Source: Phialocephala subalpina (lineage: Eukaryota; Ascomycota; Leotiomycetes; Helotiales; Mollisiaceae). From it: DNA of 64,000 bases. Positions 1 to 11,061 of this stretch are shown here, piece after piece (position 1 is the first letter of the stretch; the number at the start of each line of letters is the position of its first letter). Position numbers and translations under genes: made by a program. The stretch covers positions 62,001 to 126,000 of the forward strand of contig FJOG01000068.1 of NCBI GenBank assembly GCA_900073065.1, written 5' to 3'. Below the pieces are notes generated by a model. That model saw only the letters and a program-made list of their open reading frames with translations, did not search any database and was not told the DNA's origin.

Positions 1-11
1 CTTTTGACGGA

Positions 12-348
12 CTGCTGATCTGACCCTTTGCTTTCGACGCTGTGCTCTCGTGGGTTCCAGCATGATCGTAAAGGAGATAAACCTCAGTTCTGTTGCTCAC
101 GAACGCGCGCAAGTGCTAAGCGTTTGTGGTTTGATACGACTTGAGTACATACCGATAACGACTTTTGAAGGGAAAAAGATGCCGCTAGAAGGCTGATATC
201 CCGATCCTTTACTTTTGACGCTCTACTCTTATGGGTTTCGGCATGATCGTGGAGGAGATTGACCTCAGTTTTGCCATCACCAGCGCATGCTAGTGCCGAG
301 TGTTTGTGATGATAATAAGGCTGAGAACATGCCGTTTGGGAAGCTGCT
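12..348. repeat. Diverged direct tandem repeat, period about 181 bp, two copies
   Basis: Copy 1 (about 12-175) and copy 2 (about 193-348) share the order gacgct, gcatgatcgt, aggagat, acctcagtt, agtgc and gtttgtg at a constant offset of 181 bases. Most differences are A/G or C/T transitions. No coding role is seen. It may be the edge of a longer tandem array that starts left of the window. Confidence 0.7.
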
Positions 349-830
349 CTCATTGTTTCTGATAACATCGTTGTAACACAATTGAAATACGAATGCTGAC
401 TTGCTTGGACTGAAGTGGATAAAAGAAAATCGAAGATGCCATTGCGTCCAGACTCGAAAGCACTTGCTTGCCAACCCCCTCGAAGTGACCATAATGGTTG
501 ATACTACATAAGGAAGGAACATGTCGAGGGTAGCCTTTGGCGGAAGACGGGATACTGTCACGCCATTTCGTCTCTGAGGGAATAATGCTGTGGTAGGAAC
601 AAGGTTGACTGTGTAGAGACAAAGGAGATGTGATGTGTCGTCCGATGTTCTGACACCTCAGTGACATCCACCCACCCCAAGGAACAAAACGCCGATGATC
701 GGAGGCCAAAGTCGAAGAAACAATTGTAAACTTTGAGCCTGCTTAGATCAGGAAGGAAAAATGAGCTTCCAGGATAACTGGCAAGCACCTTAGGCATGAT
801 CATTAGCCGCTGAAGCAGCAGCATGAAGTC
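349..830. other. Intergenic, nothing recognised
   Basis: Short ORFs exist on the minus strand but none carries a recognisable domain, and none has a convincing set of splice sites. Confidence 0.4.
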
Positions 831-1411
831 TGCAGCACCTTGCGCCAAGAGTTGATTTTCGGGCATTTACGACGGCGATTTCGGAGTCGTGGTAGCCGAG
901 CTGGGAGCGGTCATTGAGGTTTGCGGAGCCGCAGATTACGACGCGGTCGTCTGCTATCAGGACTTTGGAGTGGATGTAGAGTTCTGGGTTGTTAGTTTAG
1001 TGTGGGAGATGAGGAGGGGAGGTCTCTGCCCGCTGGTTCCAGCTCTGGTTCTGCCTCTGGTCCATCCTCTCCTTCTGCTGACAAGGCTCTGCGCAGCGCT
1101 CAGCGTGGACGCGTCATTGTTGGCGAGCATGGCGCAAAGGACTCGAAGCGCAGCTCCCTTGAGACTCCCATCAAGGCCGAGGATGCCCAAACTATTTTCC
1201 CTCCATCCAGCTCTGGCGTAGGTCCAGCTTCTTCATCGGAATTCTCTGAATCAGCTGATCATACCCCTCCTCGAAACAGCAGACTCCCCGTTGGTTCTTC
1301 CGTACGGGTAGACGAGGCATCTCCTTCGGTAGATGTCGGATCTGGTGTGGCTGTGGAAGTCAGATAGACCAAGAAGACCCTTGCAGCACCTTGTGCCAAG
1401 AGTTGATTTCA
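831..1411. repeat. 30-bp direct repeats flanking a 521-bp segment
   Basis: The motif tgcagcacct followed by tg[c/t]gccaagagttgat occurs at 831-860 and again at 1382-1411 with one or two mismatches. The segment between them contains the phospholipase D fragment. The left repeat lies only about 8 bases from the point where phospholipase homology stops, which suggests the segment was moved or duplicated as a unit. Confidence 0.6.
868..983 (-). pseudogene. Phospholipase D fragment containing the second HKD motif
   Basis: Read on the minus strand, 983 to 868 encodes about 38 residues that match the C-terminal HKD motif of fungal phospholipase D1. The HxKx4D core ([10 protein letters not shown]) is followed by the GSANLNDRS signature and GYHDSEIAV. 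Just upstream, at 984-1000, sits a good intron end: actaac-like branch sequence followed by a cag acceptor. Downstream homology ends abruptly at about 868, before the conserved EDP continuation. No other PLD exon was found within 1-5 kb, so this is an isolated exon piece and not a working gene. Family PLDs hydrolyse phosphatidylcholine to phosphatidic acid. Confidence 0.8.
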
Positions 1412-4400
1412 GGCTTATCCTCCTGGGAAAGTGCCTCCTTGTTTACCTAGCCTTTGGCGGTTCAGCCCTAGGTTTGCTAAGTACAGTATACCCGACAATG
1501 CCCCAAAAGTTGGTTGCTGCATCATACGCCGAGTTGAAATTCGTCACGACCGAAATGGACGATACATCAGCCGGCATCTGGTCAATTGGTACCATGAGTC
1601 TTCCCATGATCCTAGTCTTTATCGATGTGTTTTGTTTGGCTTGACTGACGAGGCTCAGGAGATCACATGTGGGAGAAGCTTTTTCTAAGGATCCAGTACG
1701 AATGCCATCGCGACGGTAATATTCTAATACCATGGGACGAGATCGCGCATAGACTCAACCCAGGTTCGAGTAGCCAAACATTAGGTATCTGCCCTCTTTC
1801 TTCATAGGTAGAACAGGGTCGAAACAAATCGACAAGGGGAGAGACGAGATGAGGACGTCGAGATGGCTGATGCCACTGAGGAGCCAGACTCAGACGAGGC
1901 AGCAGTCGATTCAGAGAGGGTCTAGTGGCGTGCAATTTGTTGATGATTTTGTAGTAGTATCTTGTAGAAGTCCCTTGTTCAGATATAATTGAATTGGCAT
2001 CAACCATAGCCGCTTCGGCGTACACTGTGACTTAGGAATGGATCGGTTGACGTTGTGGTCGAGGGTACTGTGCTTGAGGTTGACATATGCTGCCGTAGCT
2101 CTAGGGAGGTGCATTGCAGTTGGAGCATGCCATGGCTATAAGAGCTAGGTAAAGAGGGTCCAAGAAACAGCCATCCAAGCAGCTAACAGTAACAATTAGA
2201 GACAGGAAATGCTCAGCGACAGGTACTTTGTTAACAGCCGATCGACCTGCTGACAAGCAGAACGACAAGATCACTTTCGACCATATGTTCGACTCTGGTC
2301 AGGAGCTCTCCGCCGCTGCCGACGTCGGTCAGAAGTGTGGCGAGCCAATGCTCAATGCAGGAACCCGACACGAAGAGCGATTCCAAAGCGCGTTGGGCCG
2401 GCTTTGATGAAGACCTGCCAGCGATTTAGCTTCTTCACGGAGACATTGTATGCACCCTCCATTACCGAGAGCCTGAGTGTCGTTGCTGAAGCTTTGGATT
2501 GAGGATCGAATGAATTCGAGTCCTGCAGCTGCGAGGGACATTCGGTCTCAGTACCAAGCTAGGCATGAGTGGTTAAATGACGCTCGAACAGGCAACCTGG
2601 TGTGACCAAGCTTTCGCATCCAGCTCAATTCGACGGTTCGCGACCATACATGATCAGCAGCCAAGTCGTGTATCCTGTTATTGTTGCAGGCTCACGTCTC
2701 TTCGCCAGAGAAACTCAGAATCCACAGCCGCACACACACCAGGCAAGCCTATCGGCAGCCGTCAAACTCGAGGTTGATGGCACTTCCTTTATCACCAGGA
2801 GGCAACTTGCAATTCTTCTCGGCTCAAATTCATACTTCAGGCATGCCGGCTTCGAACTCCCTAGCATTATCCTCGTGAGATCTGGTCGAACCCGCAAAGA
2901 TGCGCAAAACCTGGAGCACTAATCTTGCATCGGTACCGTCGCCCACTTCCATCGCCAACCGGAGATACCCACAACTCCCCCCTCGGAATGCTTGGCAATC
3001 AAGGTTACTTCCCACCAAGCCCAGCGGCAGATGAACGTCAAGGACCAGCTCGCCAACGACAAGAAAAACGATCCAGGCTTCGTCGGACGTCAGCGCATCT
3101 TCCTTCAATCGCAGATCAACAACCTTGAACTTCTCTGCCGCTTTCAACGATCTGGCTCGCCTTCGGGTTTCCTTCAAGAAAGTCATCTGGTTGATTCTGC
3201 CGGAGGGCTGACTTGCCTGGGTCCAATGGCTTTCCCGCCAGGTCATCCTGCCATCATTGCTGCCGGTTTAACTCCACGCATACGTCCTCGCACAAAGCAA
3301 GACACGTCCACAATGGTCTAGAAGAACACCGATCACCTTTCAACTCACGAGTCAAGGGCTTGTCTTCATCTTACGCACCCTTCCCTGTCCAAGTCTCATC
3401 GCCACAAGTCGTGTATCAACAGCAAATGCAGCACCAACAACAAAGCCAATTGCAGAGTATCAGTCGTGCCCCGAGCAAGCGTCAACAGAACGGCAGATTC
3501 CTCAGGGCAGATTCCTCAAAACAATATCGACCGCACCGCTATGGACGTCTTTCAAGATGCCGGTGACGCATACGAAGCAGGTGAATGGAGATCGGCCTGA
3601 AGTGAGCTGCTGCTGTGCTTCCGAAGATTCCATTGGTTTGAGATACGTTCGTCTTCATGTTTATAAAATTATAAGAACCAATGTTGAAATGATAGTGTAC
3701 AGCTATGACAAGTTGGGGGCTCGTGGTTGAGAATCTCGAAAGTTGGTCAAGTGCAAGTGAAGTGGGGGAGGGCGGGGGATATCGATTTGGCTAGCGGACT
3801 CAGTGGAGCTTCAGGCCCTCAGCCTCTATGAAAGCGATGCAGAATGCACCTCTGCTTCCAGTGCCTTGAAATCAAAGAAGAACGAGTTCAGCGTCGATTC
3901 AGAGATTCCTCGGCGTTGGCGCTGAATACAATTACAAACTCAAGTCGACCGGCTGCAAGTGCACAGAAAGAGGTCCAGACACGTGACTGATGACTCCCAA
4001 AGATAATCAGTCGGATCCACGAGCGCGAGCTAGAACTACCAATACAGAAACAAAGGGGATATTGTATCGCTTTGCACTTTGGTGGCTGCGAATGGGTGAT
4101 ACCAGCACCAATATACTTCCTCGTTAAAGTGATGGGTTGGGGAATAGCCACCACTACGGCTCTGAGGGAAGTCTCCCGACACTTATACCTATTGAGAGAC
4201 ATACGGCGATGACGAAGTGTCAGATGGTACTGTGAATATGTATCGTCCCTTTCAAAGTCTTCCTGTCAGCAAATATTTCTTCAAGAACGAGGTGGCGATG
4301 GTCGCTGCCCGACCATGACCTCGTCTGTCGACTTGGTATTCGTAATTAAGAGTTATTTCTCTTCCGTAGAGTCATGGGCGGTGACAAAGACATAGTCGAG

Positions 4401-5619
4401 GTCTTCTATTCAAGCGCCCAACAAAGAATCAATGCCGTTAGTATGCGGTCATAGAGTGGCGCTGGAATGTTTGCGAGTTTTGCAAGGCTCGCGACAGTGG
4501 CTCTAATTAGTATATTCATCATCTCAAACGGCTGAAGGGAGATCGCACCCTGGTCCAACTGAGCATACTCACCACGTGGAGTCACCTGCCAAAGCCTTCT
4601 AAATTCCGAACCCCTGTACGTTGAGGTTGTTACCCACCATGAATCTGGGGCACGACAGCCGCTCCCACGTCGGCAGCAGACGACATGGCAGTGTAGTCAT
4701 CTCAAACTTCATGGCTACGTACTAATTCGAGAATTGTTTGCGATAGAAGATGCACCAGGTATCGGGCAACGAACCAGGGAGTGAGAGGGCTTAGCTATCC
4801 AGACTTGGGGCTTCAAGCTTTTTGGACGAAGGAAAAAATGGTTCACACTTCCTGCCCAGTGCTCCAGAAGCTTGTCCTGTCCTACAAGTTAGGCGATCAG
4901 CAAAATATCATCGTATACGTCAACCAATGCGGTACAGAAACCAAGGTCCCGACTAAGGAAATAACCTTGATCGAATCGGGAATTGAAGTTCCATTGGAGC
5001 TGGATAGAGAACGCCAATCAAGACTGTCCTCGAGTTTTGGTGAAACTAAATGTTCGTGAACTCTTACATAAGAATGTTTGCATGATTGTATCTTCTATGT
5101 ACTGCATCCTCAGTGGATGTTCGACGTTCTGGACCTCACATGATCTCCTGTCGTCTTTGTCAGCTCAGGCTCAAGTTACGTCCAATTCAATCTATTCAAC
5201 ATACCCGCTTCCCCGCATTCCCAAGACCTGCGCGAGTCCTGGTAATCAGAACTTGTTTCAATGCAACTCCAATAACCGATAGGTCACGAATCAACATTTA
5301 ACCTCAAGTCTCGGCAGTTTCTGTGAATGGCAACGCGACCATCCATCCTGAGGTTCCTATCTAGTTATCGGGAAAATACATTTCGTCGTAAATTGCCATT
5401 AGATTAAAGAAGCAAGTTTTCAATATGCGGCAGTTACGCTTCCAAATCATGTTAGCGTCTTGTGATAATAGTTGGGATTTACGCAGAAGTTACCGCCTAG
5501 CAAGAAGTTTATATCTTAAAGGGTGGGACGCCACTCACAGCTTTGCTTCTCGCTTCTCCTTCTCCTTCTCTCATCTCTTCTTCTTCGTCCCATCTTCGTC
5601 GTTACTGATATCGTCCAAG
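1412..5619. other. Decayed or intergenic stretch with unresolved ORF scraps
   Basis: No complete gene can be supported. Several short overlapping ORFs occur at 2577-3600 on the plus strand, changing frame every 100-300 bases. One includes a Gln-rich stretch near 3410-3460 and another an acidic tail ending at 3600, which looks like an old coding region broken by frameshifts, but the family is not recognised. A minus-strand ORF at 2329-2541 is likewise unassigned. The part from 3650 to 5400 shows nothing convincing. Confidence 0.35.
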
Positions 5620-6857
5620 ATGCAGTGGAAGTCTCTCGCTGCCGCGGTGGCGCTTCTCACCCATAATGCTGCTTCTCAATCGATGATGCGCTTTTCTTGC
5701 TCTCAACTCGTCATTGAGCGTTTGGACCCTCTCGTCAACCCCGCCATGTCTCCCAGTCCTCATCTTCATCAAGTTGTAGGAGGTAATTCCTTCACAGCGA
5801 ACATGACACCCGTCGCGTACGACCCAGTCGCCCAATCCTCTTGCACGACTTGCACATTCTCTGAGGATTTCTCCAATTACTGGACCGCGAATATCTATTT
5901 CCGAGCGCGCAATGGGAGTCTGAAGCGTGTGCCTCAGATGGCCAACCAAGGTCTGACAGCCAACGGCGGAGTGACGGTCTACTACATTCCACCATACGAT
6001 GGCAAGACGACTGTCACTGCCTTCAAGCCAGTAAGTGTCGTCTCCGAAGTTCGACAGTAGAAGCTAACGTGACTAGGGTTTCCGCATGCTCGCCGGTGAC
6101 CCAACTCTTCGCAGTAAAACCAACATGCAACGCCAGATCTGCCATCGTTGCTTCAGCACCATCAACCAAGTACCATTCGGTGGAGCGCCTTGCACTGGTG
6201 ATGATACTCCTTCATTCCCAACGAAAATGTGCAATGGTGGTATTCGATCGACCATCACCTTCCCAACGTGAGTCCGCGACCTCTCTCCATCTCCAGGGAA
6301 GCTGCTAACACATGGCCTCAGATGCTGGGATGGAAAGAACATCGACAGCGCTGACCATAAGAGTCACGTTGCCTACCCAAGCAGTGGCACGTTTGAGTCG
6401 ACTGGTGCTTGCCCTTCCACTCATCCCGTCAGACTTCCTCAAGTGATGTACGAGGTCATGTGGGACACCAGACAGTTCAACGACAAGGCTCTCTGGCCTG
6501 AAGATAGCACCAAGCAGCCCTTGGTCTATAGCACTGGTGATCCGTAAACTTACTCCCTGAAACAACAAAACTCGAAGTACTGACTCTCTTTAGCTCCGGC
6601 TATGGACAGCACGGTGATTACATGTTTGGCTGGAAGGGTGATGCTCTCCAAAGAGCACTGAATGCCAGATGTGCCAACGCTCAATGCAAGGAGCTGAAGT
6701 CTCAAAGTTCCGCGGACGCAATGAAGTGCGCTGGTACGCAGGTCGTGAAGGAGGCGACGGAAGGATGTGAGTTTTCCCTTCCGAACTGATCATACACCGA
6801 AACTGACAGTGCATCACAGGGCTCTCCGAGCTTCCAGGTGGCATGCCCATCGCATAA
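5620..6857 (+). CDS. Secreted DUF1996-domain protein
   Basis: Five exons (5620-6030, 6077-6267, 6322-6543, 6594-6766, 6820-6857) join in phase to give 344 residues. Residues 1-20 form a signal peptide. The DUF1996 domain follows from about residue 23: [17 protein letters not shown], then [12 protein letters not shown], then CWDGKN, then [12 protein letters not shown] and [11 protein letters not shown] near the end. The start was chosen because the signal peptide begins at 5620; the frame is open for 65 codons further upstream, but that stretch is low-complexity 5' leader. DUF1996 proteins are secreted or wall-associated in fungi and their biochemical role is unknown. Many relatives carry a C-terminal WSC domain, which is absent here. 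The final 12-residue exon is the least certain part. Confidence 0.93.
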
Positions 6858-8784
6858 TTTGGTTGAAGTCGTGATGGTGATGGTGGTTGATGAGGCCCGT
6901 TACGTACTGCAAGGCAAGTTCTTTACTTTCGTTGATATCCATAAAGGAATTTTGGCGGTTGATGAGATTGGAGCAACTGTGTCTACATTTGGGAAGATTT
7001 AGTTCTAGTGGCGACCAAAGTATTATACGTTTGACCATGAAATTGTATACTTACCAATCTCGTATCTTGAAAGGAGTGAATCAATCAAGTTATTTCCATC
7101 ATCAGTCATTATATTTCTCCCGACTTGGATAGGGGCAAAGCAGCGAGAAGGCTTCCGTTGCGGCATTGAAAGCTAGGAATCGGTCCAATATCGGATTGAT
7201 CAGCATCGTGTTGAAGACCTCGCTGCCAATGTGCGACTTCGTGATCCATTGCTTCATAGCTTAGACAATAGCAAAGTAAGCTCTAGATAACATCCAGACC
7301 TAGCTACAAGCCGTGTAGAGCTTCGTTTGGCTCTTCATGAGCATCTCGAAGAGGGGAAAGCAAAGCTGGTAAGCTGGGTCGTGAATTCGAGGATGGATAA
7401 TTCGGATTATTGTGGCTTCGAGGACAAGAGAATGGTGTTATTCAGTGAGGCAGTGGCTGCAGTTTTTCTCACATGGGTAAGAGTATCTCTCGGAGATGCA
7501 ATAATGATGTAGTCTCGTCGTGAACTTCTGCAGCTCAGCAACTGGTTCATATCTTGCTGACTCAGCAACATCATATTGCCCAAACGCATGCAAGACATTC
7601 TCCTTGACATCAGTATCAAAGGCGCAACAGATATCGCCAACCACGCCTCGAATATGTGAAACACGTCTAATCTCTCTTGGACACAAAAGCACCTCGCATT
7701 GCTGCATCTTCCGCAGCAGAGCTCTAGTGGAGACTCTGCAAACATAGTTGCAACGCGTGGTGCTCTTGGTCAGAACTACTGGTGGGGTTCATTTCTTCTC
7801 TCTTAGATTTCAGCATGGACTCCCGAGCCTTCCTCCGCGCAGACACTCGTCGTGTCGATCGTCTGATATTGACGATTCGAACAGAATCTCAGGAATAGAT
7901 CCTACGAACGTTGCGCAAATGCGAGCCTTGCCCTCGGCGCGTTGTCCCTCATCTCTGCAGCAGAAAAGCAGGAGTTGACCCTTCAACGACTCGTCACATA
8001 TTACCTGCATACGAAATTATATTTGGAGATCCTGGGCGAGACTCGAACCCAACGCACCATCTTCCACCAAAAATCCCAGCTACCAATACTGGCCGAGCAT
8101 CAGAAGCCGACGGACATTCTCTGAGACGCGGACCACCCTTTGCAACAAGACGAACATTTACGAAGACACTAAAAGATTTGTTGGAGGCACATTTGTATTG
8201 ATCCTATAACTGATCATTTTCCCTGTACCTGGGAAACAGCGGGCTTTCGTGGCCTTCTGGTCTCTCAATCGGAAGCTGGTCCTTTCTCGCTTTGCCTACA
8301 GTACTGCACGTTGCGGAAGGCCTCTGACCCCTCCGGAAGTAAAACCCCAAGGATATTGAGACTTTCTCGCTGCCAAAAGTCGTAGGCGCAGTATATATAA
8401 TAGTTGGGCTATCAGAGGTCTTCTACAACGTGCTAGAGTTTATGCGCAGGCCATCACCAAGTCAAGTCATGCGGATGCCACAGGAGCAGCAGATTAGGGA
8501 ACAAAATTGGCTTCTCAAATTCTCATCACGCAGCGCTATGCGGGGAATGTGAGTATTTGAAAGTGGGCTTAATTGAGTTAGTCAAAATGCTAAGAGGTCA
8601 TGCAGCAGACCGCGACAGATTCTATACACAAACACTCTTGAATGCAAGATTCGCTCACTGTATGCTATCCAATACCATATCGCTATGCACCAATACCAAT
8701 CTGTTCAACAAAATCCACGCTATGCAAACTAACCATCCGCGAAGCACCAACTCCATTTCTCACTCATCGGTTTTGTCCTCCAAA
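6858..8784. other. Intergenic, no supported gene
   Basis: Short ORFs on both strands at 7327-8201 do not resolve into a known protein. A TATA-like stretch (gtatatataat) lies at about 8391, followed by a 44-codon ORF from 8444 that ends at a possible GTGAGT donor, but no reliable continuation exists. Confidence 0.35.
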
Positions 8785-9121
8785 CTAGCACGAAAAGCTC
8801 GAGATCTGATTATTGAACTCCACCGGGATTCTCGTCATCTGCTCACCCTTCGGGACAAGGAACCAATTGCTCTTGCATCCCGCATTCATGAAGGCCTGGC
8901 AACTAGCTCGTTGATCGCCAGCGATAGAAGAGATCTCGTCATTGGAGGTAGCCGGTGCGTCCGTGCAAGTGCCGTACGCGCCGTTGACTTCGAAGCAGTT
9001 GCCTTCGAGTTTCAGGTCGATGTAGGTCTAAATGTTGTAGTTTGTACGGCGGGTGAGATCTGATGGGGAGGGCAAAGGCGGTGGCGGCGAGTTTGAGGAG
9101 GGTGAGGCTTGAGAACTGCAT
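8785..9121 (-). pseudogene. Broken small cysteine-rich secreted protein
   Basis: On the minus strand an ATG at 9121 opens a typical signal peptide of about 19 residues (MQFSSLTLLKLAATAFALP). The reading then changes by one base near 9061. In the new frame a TAG lies at 9030-9028, followed by an open frame to a stop at 8787-8785 that holds five cysteines (starting GNCFEVNGAYGTC and ending FSSFSC-like). No canonical intron can remove both defects: the only GT...AG pair is 20 bases apart and gives the wrong phase. A TATA-like element is at 9248-9255, about 130 bases upstream. Size, signal peptide and cysteines match secreted effector-like proteins of fungi, but no family is recognised. The TAG fits a C-to-T change in a CAG codon. 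Confidence 0.6.
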
Positions 9122-10017
9122 ATTGATGGTTGTTCAGTTGCGATTGGAGGCTATGATCGGTTTTGAGGATCTTGACTTTGAAAGAAGCTCGATGATGGAG
9201 CTGATTGATGTCTGAATGATGTTCGTCAGTCTGGACATGGAGGCGTCTTATATCTTCCTCTTTGAATCGACTAAAGTCCTAGTCGGACCCTGAAACCCCA
9301 TTTTTCTTCAATCGACAGCAAGGATCCGCCGAAATTGAAAGTCCAAACAGCTTCCGAGGCTGTATCAATGACTTTTGACAACTTCGGGAATAAAATGGCA
9401 CACCATGTTGCTGAATTAAGGGGAGCGAGACAAGTGCTGACTGCTATTTTCGCGGCTCGACTTCACGAAGGAGCAGCGATTCGCAACAATGATTTCCAAG
9501 CTTCTCGGTTCCTGTGGCTCAGGCTGATGCTTGATCATGGGCTAATCGGCGAGTAGACCTTGCTGTGCAAGGCTTTCTATGTCGCTGTCAAGGGAACTTC
9601 TATATGCAGGTACATTACCTGGTCAGCAATCCTGAAGGAGGCATTCTCTAATCTTGGCCATTCAGTCTCATCAAAGTGCTTTACAATTGGTTCTTAGAGT
9701 GCGAATTATGCATTAAGGGTACGAGCGTGGCCGTGCCAAAGATGCCCTGGAGATTGAATGACGAGAACTTTCACACTCTTTGATTCGAATTTTTGTTGCA
9801 AAATATCATTCTTGCTTCTACTGCACAGTCATTCAAACTCATAGCGAGACAAAAGCTCAAGATGTACTACAGGTCGCAGTTTCCTGAAGCGAGAGCTTCG
9901 CGTGCGCTTACCATTCCCGGTGCTTGATGTGCACTTTCCTTCCTTGAACTCCATGTACTCGCTTTCAGAATCTCGATTCACCGTCATGATTGATACGCCG
10001 GAGGAGATCTCGTCGCA
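9122..10017. other. Intergenic, nothing recognised
   Basis: The stretch contains the presumed promoter of the minus-strand secreted-protein remnant (TATA-like 9248-9255) and the upstream region of the following plus-strand gene. A 73-codon ORF at 9335-9556 has no recognisable features. Confidence 0.35.
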
Positions 10018-10653
10018 ATGGCACCGCCTTCAGATGACGAAGTTCAACGGATTCTGGAAATGGAAGGGAAAGCCTTCATTCGGATGATTCAAGACGCGGT
10101 ATTCCTCCCCTCCTCGCCACATTTATTTACTGTAACAGAAGGACTGATCAATCTTTAGAATGTTCCGTCGCTTTCCAAGAAACAGTGGGATTATGCGAAG
10201 AGCATTCATAACAGATTCTTGGAGATCATTGCCTGCTTGACAGTCTTGGTAACTTCATGATCTGCTCTGCTGTATCTACGGATGCTGACTCCGTCTTAGC
10301 CTGGATCCTTCGATGTCAGAGTCTCGACCAAATCCATCAACGTCGTCGTTGTCATTGGGCCGGAAGAGGCTACGCAAGAACAACTCGAGTGCGCAGTTTG
10401 GGAGGCCATGACCAGCTTTGCAATCGCGGCGGGGAACACATACGAAACATACCGATACGTGGCCTACGGCGTGCATGCTGCAAGGCTGTTGCTCTCGGCC
10501 CTCAAGATACAAGGTGTTGAGGATGCGAAAGTGGAGGAGTTGGTGGAAAATTTCCTTGCGCGGACGACATATGTTGATGGCGTGTTCAGAATGGGATTCC
10601 CAGAGTGTGACAAGCTGATGTTCCCGGTTGCGTTTGTAAGGTATCTGGAGTGA
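10018..10653 (+). CDS. Hypothetical protein, 174 residues
   Basis: Three exons join in phase 0: 10018-10098 (27 codons), 10159-10248 (30 codons) and 10300-10653 (117 codons plus stop). Both introns have GT-AG ends and lengths (60 and 51 nt) typical of filamentous fungi. The protein has no signal peptide or membrane segment. It begins MAPPSDDEVQRILEMEG, has a beta-like stretch SINVVVVIG near the start of exon 3, and continues with a helical region rich in Ala and Glu ending RYLE. I do not recognise a domain, and no function is offered. Consistent splicing with an uninterrupted frame in a neighbourhood of broken genes argues that it is real. Confidence 0.65.
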
Positions 10654-11061
10654 GAAGGGCTTTGTGTCTTTATTCAAGAGATGTTAGGCAGCCCCTGTGC
10701 TGGAAACTGGGAGACAAAAAGTACCTGCTGCAATTGAACGGAAGTATCTTTTGAAACTGCAAAATCACTCCACGCTTGTTCTTCCATGGCCTGCCAAACA
10801 GTCCGATCCAACGCACTAGCCTTTGCCGTGGTGCGGGAGGTGCTTCTAGATAGTTAGTTCATTTCTGAACTTCGAAGCCTCCGCTACCATTTACTGAATG
10901 TCCTGACCGTTGAGCGAGTCTGTTGAGCAAGTCCTAGCATGGCCAGCCACCCTTGGCGAATCTCTCCATATTGTCCGTTCGCGTTTTAATATTGTTCATT
11001 CTCGTCATTCTCGGTGCTAGAACGGGGTAATATTAGTCTCGTTGAATCGTTACCCATGTCT
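10654..11061. other. Intergenic, nothing recognised
   Basis: No ORF with recognisable features and no repeat was noted. Confidence 0.4.

Noticed and set aside
889..1221. 110-codon plus-strand ORF
   Set aside because: Its first part is the antisense of the phospholipase D fragment, which has clear family motifs.
1002..1367. 121-codon plus-strand ORF rich in Ser
   Set aside because: Low-complexity, with no recognisable domain or start context. It lies in the moved segment between direct repeats.
5425..5619. N-terminal extension of the DUF1996 protein
   Set aside because: It would bury the signal peptide, and the sequence is pyrimidine-rich leader.
8020..8110. Sequence resembling a minus-strand tRNA T-arm (gactcgaaccc)
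   Set aside because: The bases on either side do not form the 5-bp T stem, and no acceptor, D or anticodon arm could be built around it.
8391..8790. Possible plus-strand gene from a TATA-like element with an ATG at 8444 and a GTGAGT donor
   Set aside because: The open frame after the proposed splice runs antisense into the cysteine-rich secreted-protein remnant and shows no protein-like pattern of its own.
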